From Neobacillus sp. YX16 (lineage in GTDB: Bacteria > Bacillota > Bacilli > Bacillales > Cytobacillaceae), in assembly GCF_030123505.1 (NCBI RefSeq), contig NZ_CP126115.1, positions 2,928,001 to 2,992,000 of the forward strand: a stretch of 64,000 bases of DNA. Reading direction: 5' to 3'. The notes below the pieces were generated by a model. That model saw nothing but the letters and a program-made list of their open reading frames with translations. It ran no database searches and was not told the DNA's origin. Shown here one piece after another: positions 32,798 through 39,401 of this stretch. The translations under genes and the position numbers were made by a program. Position 1 is the first letter of the stretch. Each line of letters begins with the position of its first letter.

Positions 32798-34742
32798 GTG
32801 CGGCCGAGCATAGGTCGTATCATATAGCGGGTGGGATTCCCGTCGAGTAAGAACTAGCCATTCGCTCGTAGCGAGTCTTGAAGGACTAAAGGTAACTTTA
32901 GTCTTTAAGCGTAGACAGTTAGGTGGCGGGCCGAAAGCCCAAGGGTTGAAGGGATTGAGCTCCATAATGTTAGAAAATCGAGAGGGCTGATGACATACCT
33001 GCGTTCAGAAAGCTACATTTTATCTTTCGTTAATGGCAAGAAGGGTAAAACCTCTCTGGGGTCAGAGACCTTGGCACGTTACACATTGATATGATACGGC
33101 AACTCGGGAGACCCTACCGGTCTTTTCTTATTTTAATAGAAGAGTATGGTCTACAAGTGATAAAAAGCGAGGAAACCAAATGCCGTGTAGGGAGTCGGAT
33201 AGCAGCGTAGTACCAATGAAGTTGGGTAATGCCGATGGAGGAAAGGCTAGCTACCAGTTATCACCCTTACTAGGGACACATTTACTACACACAGAGGTAG
33301 GTATAAATAAATGGAAACAAAACTACTAAGGATAGCAGAATTAGCAAAATCTAATCCTAAAATGAAATTTACATCTCTTGCACATCTTTTAGATAAGGAA
33401 GCATTAATTCAATGCCATCTTGAACTACCCAATAAGAAGGCAACTGGGATTAACGGTACTACTAAAGAGCAATACGATGAAAGTTTAGAAGAAAACATAG
33501 AGGACTTAGTAAGTAGGCTCAAAAGCAAAAGTTATCGTCCTGTTCCAGTAAGACGAATGTATATCCCAAAGCTCAACTCAAACAAGATGAGACCATTGGG
33601 AATACCGGAACAAGAAGATAAAATTGTTCAAAAAGGCATTACGAAAATACTAAATGCCATCTATGAAAATGACTTTCTAGACTGCTCATTTGGGTTCCGT
33701 CCAAATAGAAACTGCCACGATGCACTGAAAATACTGAATCATTATATTGAGAAGAGAGCAATAAGCTATGTAGTAGATGTAGATATTAAAGGCTTCTTTG
33801 ATAACGTTGACCACAAATGGATGATGGAATTCTTGAAACTCCGAATCACTGACACTAACCTACTGAGACTAATCAGCAGGTTTCTTAAAGGTGGATACAT
33901 GGAGGAAGGTAAGAAATACAAGACAGACAATGGTACACCGCAAGGTGGAGTGATATCTCCGATATTAGCCAATGTCTATCTCCATTACGTTCTTGATCTA
34001 TGGTTTGAAAAAGTGGTTAAGAAACAATGTAAAGGCCAGGCGTATATAGTAAGATACGCAGATGATTTTGTTTGTTGTTTTCAGAATAAAAGTGAAGCCG
34101 AGCAATTCTTTCATTCATTAAAAGCGAGATTAAAGAAATTTAACCTAGAAATAGCCGAGGATAAAACTAAAATAATTCCCTTCGGACGGTTTGCGGAGAA
34201 GAATGCAAAACGTGACGGAATTGGCAAACCGGGTACCTTCGACTTCCTTGGATTTACTCACTATTGTGGGATAAGTAAGCACGGGAAATTCCGAGTAAAG
34301 CGGAAAACGAGCAGGAAGAAAGTCCAAGGCAAACTAAAAGGAACTAAAGAATGGCTGAAGAATAATAGGAATAAAGATATTCATATGATTATGGATAGAT
34401 TTAAACGCTCACTAATAGGTTACTACAACTATTATTGCATCACAGATAATACCCAAACTGTTAACAACTTTAAAGAGAAAATCGAATGCTTACTATACAA
34501 ATGGCTAAACAGAAGAAGCCAAAGGAAATCCTTTACTTGGGACAAATTCAGGCTCTTTCTTAATAAATATCCACTACCTTCACCAAGAATCAAAGTGAAT
34601 ATTTATGATTTAAGAAAAGAAATTAGCTATATTCTGTGAATGATAATTTGGAGGAGCCGTGTGCGTTAATAGCGCAAGCACGGTTCTGTGAGGGGGAGGA
34701 ACACAATCTACCGTAAGGTAGAGAGGTTCCTTTCTACTCGAC
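32798..34742 (+). mobile_element. group II intron, complete
   Basis: Starts GTGCG (group II 5' consensus) after exon ...GGGGCAGGT and ends at ...CTCGAC before exon TAGTTGAAG. Domain V is at about 34654-34686 (GAGCCGTG ... CACGGTTC), followed by a domain VI-like hairpin (CTACCGTAAGGTAG). EBS1 candidate ACCTGC (32997-33002) is fully complementary to IBS1 GCAGGT (32792-32797). It encodes a reverse transcriptase at 33311-34639. A colinear copy starts at 62960 with a constant offset of 30162 bp. Confidence 0.92.
33311..34639 (+). CDS. ltrA: group II intron reverse transcriptase/maturase
   Basis: 442 residues. RT blocks: RPVPVRRMYIPK and RPLGIPEQEDKIVQKGI, then FGFRPNRNCHDAL, DVDIKGFFDNVDH (first catalytic Asp region), GTPQGGVISPILANVYLH, and YADD at residues 249-252. 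A maturase (X) region follows from about residue 330 (MDRFKRSLIGYYNYYCI). No HNH endonuclease domain, as in short bacterial IEPs that home without an endonuclease. The exact ORF class (C-like or another endonuclease-free class) cannot be fixed by eye. GTAGGT lies 9-10 nt before the ATG. Confidence 0.95.
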   Translation: METKLLRIAELAKSNPKMKFTSLAHLLDKEALIQCHLELPNKKATGINGTTKEQYDESLEENIEDLVSRLKSKSYRPVPVRRMYIPKLNSNKMRPLGIPEQEDKIVQKGITKILNAIYENDFLDCSFGFRPNRNCHDALKILNHYIEKRAISYVVDVDIKGFFDNVDHKWMMEFLKLRITDTNLLRLISRFLKGGYMEEGKKYKTDNGTPQGGVISPILANVYLHYVLDLWFEKVVKKQCKGQAYIVRYADDFVCCFQNKSEAEQFFHSLKARLKKFNLEIAEDKTKIIPFGRFAEKNAKRDGIGKPGTFDFLGFTHYCGISKHGKFRVKRKTSRKKVQGKLKGTKEWLKNNRNKDIHMIMDRFKRSLIGYYNYYCITDNTQTVNNFKEKIECLLYKWLNRRSQRKSFTWDKFRLFLNKYPLPSPRIKVNIYDLRKEISYIL

Positions 34743-34807
34743 TAGTTGAAGATTGGTTGTAGTTATCAATAGAAAATTGAACGAAGCTTTTTCCTTGAAC
34801 TAAGCAA

Positions 34808-34857
34808 AAAACCTCTCCAAATTCCTGTTAATTTAGGAATTTCACGAGAGGTTTATT
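34808..34857 (-). terminator. terminator for the Rrf2 gene
   Basis: AAACCTCTC paired with GAGAGGTTT around a second inner dyad (AATTCCT/AGGAATT); T-rich on both sides, so possibly bidirectional. Confidence 0.7.
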
Positions 34858-35349
34858 TTATATGTTGCTCTTCGAAAAATATTTCCGAGTATCTTTACGT
34901 ATTTGTTTGGGTAAGACACGATCAAGCTCATCATTTAACCATGACAGTGTTTTATTACGCAAGTAATCACGCATTTTTTCTTCCGCAGAGAGCATAACTA
35001 AGTTGATGGTACAAGAGGAGGGAGCTGAACAACAGTTTTCTCTATACAAATAACCATTATCTTTAATATTTTTACATTGAAAAATTGGCTTAGGACCTTC
35101 AACTGCTTCAACTACATCCCAAAAGGAAATATCTTCTGGGGACTTAGATAACCTATACCCTCCTTTTACACCAGGGACAGAACTTACGATGCCTGCCTTA
35201 GATAATTTACCGAAAACTTTTGAAAGAAATGTCTCAGGAAGTCCTTGGAATTCTGCCAAATCCTTTATCCCAACACTTTCCTTGGAAGGAAGATCAATTA
35301 AATAAATCAGACAATGTAATGCATATTCAACTCCGACACTATACTGCAT
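34858..35349 (-). CDS. Rrf2-family transcriptional regulator
   Basis: 163 residues. Rrf2 winged helix (YSVGVEYALHCLIYL, SVGIKDLAEFQGLPETFLSKVFGKLSKAGIVSSVPGVKGGYRLS). A cysteine cluster at about residues 92-112 (FQCKN, ENCCSAPSSC) suggests an iron-sulfur or thiol sensor. Unusual Phe/Trp-rich DISFWDVVEAVEGPKPIF. It is divergent from a decayed flavodoxin-like gene and a CMD-family gene; a perfect 17 bp palindrome in the shared region is a likely operator. Confidence 0.88.
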   Translation of the reverse strand: MQYSVGVEYALHCLIYLIDLPSKESVGIKDLAEFQGLPETFLSKVFGKLSKAGIVSSVPGVKGGYRLSKSPEDISFWDVVEAVEGPKPIFQCKNIKDNGYLYRENCCSAPSSCTINLVMLSAEEKMRDYLRNKTLSWLNDELDRVLPKQIRKDTRKYFSKSNI

Positions 35350-35454
35350 ATAAACTCACCTGCTTTTGAATTTAAGGGTTATCAAATTGTATCTTAGGAG
35401 TATTTAGAGTGTTAGTCAAATGAAAGAAATCTCTTTTGGATAAATCATATTCCT

Positions 35455-35507
35455 TTGACAAAAATAATCATAGCATATATTATAGACAATGTTAATCGAC
35501 GATTAAC
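35455..35507 (+). promoter_or_regulatory. sigma-A promoter and palindromic operator
   Basis: TTGACA (35455-35460), 17 nt, TATTAT (35478-35483), then the perfect palindrome GTTAATCG-A-CGATTAAC (35491-35507) just downstream of -10. It drives the genes at 35552 and 35728; the adjacent Rrf2 protein is the likely repressor. Confidence 0.7.
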
Positions 35508-35551
35508 TTAGTCTTTAATTAGAATCTAAAATTCTTAAAGGGGAAATAAAA

Positions 35552-35698
35552 ATGAACAAAACACTTATCATTAACGCACATCCAAAAATAGATGATACTT
35601 CTTCAGTTAGCTTGCAGGTTTTTAACCACTTTTTGAATGCTTATAAAGAAGCTGAAAAAGCTACTTCAAGATTAGCACCTAAATTAATACTGTCTTAA
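35552..35698 (+). pseudogene. flavodoxin-fold NAD(P)H oxidoreductase, truncated
   Basis: ATG after AAAGGGG. MNKTLIINAHPKIDDTSSVS is the N-terminus of FMN-dependent NAD(P)H dehydrogenases/azoreductases of the flavodoxin_2 family. After about 35 residues the frame jumps to a short unrelated-looking tail and stops at 48 codons, so about 150 residues are missing. Probably once the main target of the Rrf2 regulator. Confidence 0.7.
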
Positions 35699-35727
35699 AG
35701 GAAAAGAAGTATAAGGAGGTAATTTAA

Positions 35728-36171
35728 TTGGAACAACGAGTTGATTATTACAATGTAGCACCAGAAGCACTTAAAATAATGATGGAAATGGAGAAGTATA
35801 CGAAAACAACAGGTATAGACCGTAAACTCCGTGAACTTATAAAAATTCGGGCATCTCAAATAAATGGTTGTGCATATTGTATTAACATGCATACAGCTGA
35901 TGCTAGAAAAATGGGAGAAATGGAACAACGTTTATATTGTATTAGTGCTTGGAGAGAGTGCACATTTTACACAGATGCAGAAAAAGTAGCTCTTGAGTTG
36001 ACAGAATACGTAACTTTAATCCCGACAAAACGCGTGCCAGATGAGCTTTATCAACGAGTACGTGAACATTATGACGAGAGACAATATGTTGACCTTGTAC
36101 TGATAATTAATCAAATCAACAGTTGGAATAGAATTTCTATTGCAATGGGGAATACAGCAACTGAAAAATAA
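35728..36171 (+). CDS. carboxymuconolactone decarboxylase (AhpD-like) family protein
   Basis: 147 residues, TTG start 8 nt after AAGGAGG. Contains the AhpD-like signature RELIKIRASQINGCAYCINMHTADARKMG with the CxxC redox pair and a following His. Such small proteins act as alkylhydroperoxidase-like reductases or remain uncharacterised. Downstream of the Rrf2-controlled promoter in the same direction as the truncated flavodoxin gene, so probably part of a redox-stress response. Confidence 0.88.
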   Translation: MEQRVDYYNVAPEALKIMMEMEKYTKTTGIDRKLRELIKIRASQINGCAYCINMHTADARKMGEMEQRLYCISAWRECTFYTDAEKVALELTEYVTLIPTKRVPDELYQRVREHYDERQYVDLVLIINQINSWNRISIAMGNTATEK

Positions 36172-36213
36172 TTACTCTCAGCAAACATCTAATAGTGTTC
36201 GTCTCAGATTGTA

Positions 36214-36253
36214 GAAAAAAGGCATCCAAATGAACCAGTTTGGATGCTTTTCC
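36214..36253 (+). terminator. intrinsic terminator
   Basis: AAGGCATCCAAA paired with TTTGGATGCTTTT after the CMD-family gene; a second dyad (ATTTTATGCT / AGCATAAAAT) follows at 36254-36280. Confidence 0.7.
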
Positions 36254-36365
36254 GTTTTATGCTTATATAGAGCATAAAATTACCTCTTGCTTGGTCTACC
36301 TTATGCCATTTCAAAACTTTCTATAATTCTCCAGCATGATAGTCACCATCTTGCTTATGTAAGAT

Positions 36366-36387
36366 GGTGAAATATTGTACTTAAACT
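36366..36387 (+). repeat. attC-like hybrid arm, interrupted by IS110 copy 2
   Basis: Left part GTGAAATATTGTACTTAAACT (36367-36387) is split by the IS; the right part ATCGGAGCAGGTTAATTGAA resumes at 37541. Joined, it reads as a left-arm start fused to a right-arm end, as at 26914. The hairpin CACCATCTT / AAGATGGTG precedes it. Confidence 0.75.
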
Positions 36388-37540
36388 TCCATGAAAATTA
36401 ACTTCTGTAAGAACCGGAAAATGGCAATACTTAAATATACACAGCTCAATGATTTTTTTAAAAAAGAGCGGGGCGCCTGATCAAGGTGTTTATGGACTAC
36501 AAATATTGAATTAAGAAGCTTCGGTAATTGTCACAGAATAGCCTAAGTTTTCTAGTCTTCGAACCGAATGGCGTACAATAGATACTTGTCTTTGTTTATC
36601 AAAAAAATCTTCGCCTAAGTCAGCATACATTTCTTTTGGGTTAGTAGGTAATATGCGATTCGCAACATCGCATGAGCGACTACAATTGCTGCCTTTTTCT
36701 TTTTCATTGTACGACGAGCGAAGTTTGCTAGTTTTTCAGGATCATTCTCACCATCTGCGATTGCTCGAAGCATATCCTTCGATGAAACTCCCATAATATC
36801 AGATACAACAGAACCTAGTTTGATATTAGCTCCTTCTAAAACCTTTTGAATCCGATTATGTTTTCTGGCGCGTTCTTCAATAATACTTCGGCGATAGCGA
36901 ACAAGTTCCCGTAGTTCACGTTGGTTTCTATCAGGAATGAAACTAGCTTTAAGAAGTCCATGGCGAAGAAGTTGTGCAATCCATTCCGCATCCTTAACAT
37001 CCGTTTTGCGTCCGGGAAGAGCCTTCATGTGTTGAGCGTTCACTACTAAAAACTCGATTCCTTCGGACTCTAATAAGTTAACAATAGGCTTCCAATAAAC
37101 ACTCGTGCTTTCCATAGCTACGTGTGTACAATTATTTTCTTTAATCCAGTCCAATAACTTTAATAGAAAAACTGTTTTAGTAGAAAATGTTTGAATCTCC
37201 TTTCCTTTTGAAGTCATAATACAAGCAGTGATATTGTCCTTATGGACATCAAAACCACATGCTCTTTCAATGATTACATCCATTGAAGTCTTCCTTTCAA
37301 GGCTTGAAAATTGGAGGCTGGTGCAACAATCAGAATTAGGATTAATCTACCATGAGTGCTTCCCGTAAGGGAGCGACAGTTTGTGGTGCACCGTGGTCGT
37401 TGGAGTCAGACTATCGGATGGGCTCTAAGGCACCATAGTTGATCGACCTTCCTCTCCCAGCCGTAGAAACAGTATGGACGGATTCAATACATTTTCATTC
37501 TTTGTGGTGAAGCGCCGATTTTTGCGCTTCATGGGTGGCT
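36388..37540 (-). mobile_element. IS110-family insertion sequence, deleted copy
   Basis: Shares both ends with the copy at 31136-32724 but is about 440 bp shorter. Inserted after ACT, with CT at both junctions. Its candidate bridge RNA region (37284-37540) has CTATCGG at 37411-37417, matching its own site CT joined to ATCGG, whereas copy 1 has CTAACGG. Confidence 0.85.
36615..37283 (-). pseudogene. IS110 transposase with internal deletion
   Basis: The N-terminal DEDD domain is nearly identical to that at 31247 ([31 protein letters not shown]). After [11 protein letters not shown] it jumps in frame to [18 protein letters not shown], losing the Tnp20 domain, and then frameshifts (QKKCMLT). It cannot catalyse transposition alone; the intact copy 5 kb away could act in trans. 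Confidence 0.88.
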
Positions 37541-37631
37541 ATCGGAGCAGGTTAATTGAAAAAGGAAACTTAAAACTGTGTTAAAATTTTACATCGGGAA
37601 TACTTTATTAAAATATATTGGGGGAATTAAA

Positions 37632-37958
37632 ATGAGTGGAACTGCTAAAACTCCTCAGCCACCTTACTATGCGGTTATATTTTCTTCACAACAAACTGAA
37701 GGTGACAGAGGTTACGGAAAAATGGCGGAAAAAATGGTGGAGTTAGCTTCTCAGCAGAAGGGTTTCTTAGGTGTAGAAAGTGCAAGAGATGAAGGATTAG
37801 GAATTACGGTTTCATATTGGGATTCCTTAGATGCGATAAAGGATTGGAAGGAACATTCAGCACATCAAGTCGCACAGGATAAAGGTAAAAATGAATGGTA
37901 CAAAAACTTCTCACTAAGAGTATGCAAAGTAGAAAGAGATAACTTTTTCGAAATGTAG
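37632..37958 (+). CDS. antibiotic biosynthesis monooxygenase-like (ABM) protein
   Basis: 108 residues from ATG 37632 (GGGGGAA 6 nt upstream). Ferredoxin-like ABM fold: YYAVIFSSQQTEGDRGYGKM, AEKMVELASQQKGFLGVESA, GLGITVSYWDSLDAIKDWKEHSAHQVAQ. Family members are heme-degrading or cofactor-free oxygenases, or stress proteins; activity here is unknown. Single-gene unit between the IS110-split repeat and a decayed repeat. Confidence 0.85.
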   Translation: MSGTAKTPQPPYYAVIFSSQQTEGDRGYGKMAEKMVELASQQKGFLGVESARDEGLGITVSYWDSLDAIKDWKEHSAHQVAQDKGKNEWYKNFSLRVCKVERDNFFEM

Positions 37959-37967
37959 TATACGTTG

Positions 37968-38009
37968 ATCTTCTTCAATTATTGGGTGTTTTACGCGTTA
38001 AAAACCATA
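37968..38009 (+). repeat. attC-like repeat remnant
   Basis: ATCTTCTTCAATTATTGGGT, then a weak dyad (GGTGTTTTAC / GTTAAAAACC). Confidence 0.4.
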
Positions 38010-38100
38010 GGAAATTCAAATAAATTAATGTTTCTTTTAAATGTAAATATAAATGAAAGATTAATAACGTTTTAAAAATATAGAAGGGGGATTAGTATAA

Positions 38101-38289
38101 ATGAATGTTTCTGAAATGAAATGTAAAAGTTGTGGAGGAAATTCATTTGTACAAGCAATGGATTTCATAAATCTTCGCCCAGTGGATAAGAAATTGACGT
38201 TTGGTTCTGAGAGAATCTTTACGGTTTGTTTGGATTGCGGAGAAGTTGTTTCAATAAAAGTGAAAAACCCAGAAAGGTTAATCAAATAA
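38101..38289 (+). CDS. small zinc-ribbon protein (62 aa)
   Basis: ATG after AAGGGGG. CKSCGG near residues 8-13 and CLDCGE near 43-48 form two CxxC knuckles, separated by a ~30-residue strand region. Similar in layout to the 65-residue protein at 46190, suggesting related zinc-ribbon peptides. Function unknown. Confidence 0.7.
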   Translation: MNVSEMKCKSCGGNSFVQAMDFINLRPVDKKLTFGSERIFTVCLDCGEVVSIKVKNPERLIK

Positions 38290-38340
38290 TCAAATAATTT
38301 TAGTACCTTGGTGGAGGAGTAAAATTAAAGGAGTTTACAA

Positions 38341-38364
38341 AAAGAGCCTATGAAGGCTCTTTTT
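38341..38364 (+). terminator. intrinsic terminator
   Basis: AAGAGCCTATGAAGGCTCTT followed by a T-run after the zinc-ribbon gene. Confidence 0.75.
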
Positions 38365-38501
38365 TCTAATGATATATCAACAATATTATTTAACAAAGAC
38401 TTAGAATTAATAACGCTTGAATCTAAACCCAAGCGTTGATAGATGGAATATAGTTTGTTTTTCGGTATGTTTTTTCATATGTTTGAATAATAAACTAACT
38501 G

Positions 38502-38645
38502 TTATAGATTATCTGTGTTTATTCTTGGGGTTTCAGTTTCAAGATCCGCTGCTGCCCTAGCATTAGCGTTATGTCGTTCATTTTTGTCTCTATCTATTTT
38601 ACTGCTTCTTTCTATGTGGTTGGAAGTTTTCTTTTTGTCGGCCAC
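38502..38645 (-). CDS. small hydrophilic protein (47 aa)
   Basis: Minus-strand GTG start with AGGAGGTGATAAG just upstream. The product, MADKKKTSNHIERSSKIDRD then NERHNANARAAADLETETP, is highly charged, helical and free of Cys and Trp, like many small Bacillus spore-associated proteins. The exact family was not recognised. A terminator-like dyad (AACGCTTG / CAAGCGTT, about 38411-38437) lies beyond its stop codon. Confidence 0.6.
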   Translation of the reverse strand: MADKKKTSNHIERSSKIDRDKNERHNANARAAADLETETPRINTDNL

Positions 38646-38795
38646 CTTATCACCTCCTACGGATAATATGTCCAACTTTAACCTTTAAAAATTCTAATCT
38701 TGCCAGTAGAATGCACCTGATAAATGGTAAAATAAATGAAAAATCAATTAGGAGGTTTTTATTGATCAATTGATAAATTCTTAGGGGAGACAAAT

Positions 38796-39002
38796 ATGGA
38801 AAATGGGATATTAGTTTTTATTTTAACTGTAATTGGAAGTATAATTTTACTGTTTGGCTTGGGTTCATTAATTGGTGGTGATAATACTGAATTTATTTAT
38901 CTTATTTTATTCATTATTCAATTTTCGATTACTACATCTATACTATTTCAAATTCTACATCGAGTGAAAAAGTTAGAAAAAAAGGAAACTAAAAAGGGTT
39001 AA
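38796..39002 (+). CDS. two-helix membrane protein (68 aa)
   Basis: ATG after TAGGGGAG. Two hydrophobic helices (about residues 4-23 and 29-52), then a basic, Lys/Glu-rich tail (HRVKKLEKKETKKG). Unknown family. It ends GGGTTAACTATCG, where the stop overlaps sequence resembling a repeat arm. Confidence 0.6.
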   Translation: MENGILVFILTVIGSIILLFGLGSLIGGDNTEFIYLILFIIQFSITTSILFQILHRVKKLEKKETKKG

Positions 39003-39027
39003 CTATCGTAACAGAGACGACTAAACA

Positions 39028-39073
39028 AAAGTGCCAGGCACGATCCAATATTTTGGTCGGTGCTTGGCACTTG
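39028..39073. repeat. long hairpin repeat
   Basis: AAGTGCCAGGCAC and GTGCTTGGCACTT pair over a long stem around CGATCCAATATTTTGGTCG, which itself pairs (CGATCCAA / TTGGTCG). It differs from the attC-like family and resembles GTGCC-type intergenic repeats of Bacillaceae. Confidence 0.6.
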
Positions 39074-39087
39074 TTGTTTGTACTATG

Positions 39088-39200
39088 TCCCGTCAATTAC
39101 TATTACTCCTTTATAGAAAACATATTTAACTTTATCAATCTCTGTAATTTCTAATCCCGGAACACCATGCCTACTAAAAAATTGGCATCTAAACCTACTT
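39088..39200 (-). pseudogene. possible amidohydrolase C-terminal remnant
   Basis: The minus strand reads GLEITEIDKVKYVFYKGVIV then IDGT, similar to the C-terminal end of imidazolonepropionase-like amidohydrolases. Too short for certainty. Confidence 0.35.
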
Positions 39201-39285
39201 GGAACACGAATCAGCAAAAAAACCTTCCATAGGAAGGGTTCTCATGGCCTTGCCAAAATGACGGTTCTCATAAGGTTAGACCGAA

Positions 39286-39305
39286 AGAACCGTCCCCCTG
39301 GTCCT
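39286..39305 (+). repeat. inverted repeat flanking the sensory operon, left copy
   Basis: AGAACCGTCCCCCTGGTCCT matches the reverse complement of 46004-46023 at 18 of 20 positions. Its first half also pairs locally with GACGGTTCT (39260-39268). Confidence 0.7.
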
Positions 39306-39401
39306 AAAAATCATATAGACGATTATAAGGAATTTAAAGTATGATTAAAAGTGGGAAAATTTTCACTAGTTTATCTATTTGCTTGCAAATTAGGAGGGTT
39401 T

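Larger units (their letters stand above)
31126..34755 (+). repeat. attC-like repeat carrying both an IS110 element and a group II intron
   Basis: Left arm TTATTAAGCT (31126-31135) is interrupted by IS110 (31136-32724) and resumes AACGGGTCCGATAGCTGAA (32725). The hairpin is 32748-32768 (GAGTTGTC / GGCAGCTC). The right arm CTTATTGTGCTAACGGGGCAGGT ends at 32797, is interrupted by the intron (32798-34742) and resumes TAGTTGAAGATTGG. With both insertions removed, a consensus repeat is restored. Confidence 0.85.

Noticed and set aside
32723..32965. 80-codon minus-strand frame at the intron 5' end (also at 62915)
   Set aside because: It lies in the structured 5' region of the group II intron, and the same reading recurs in the second copy only because the ribozyme is conserved.
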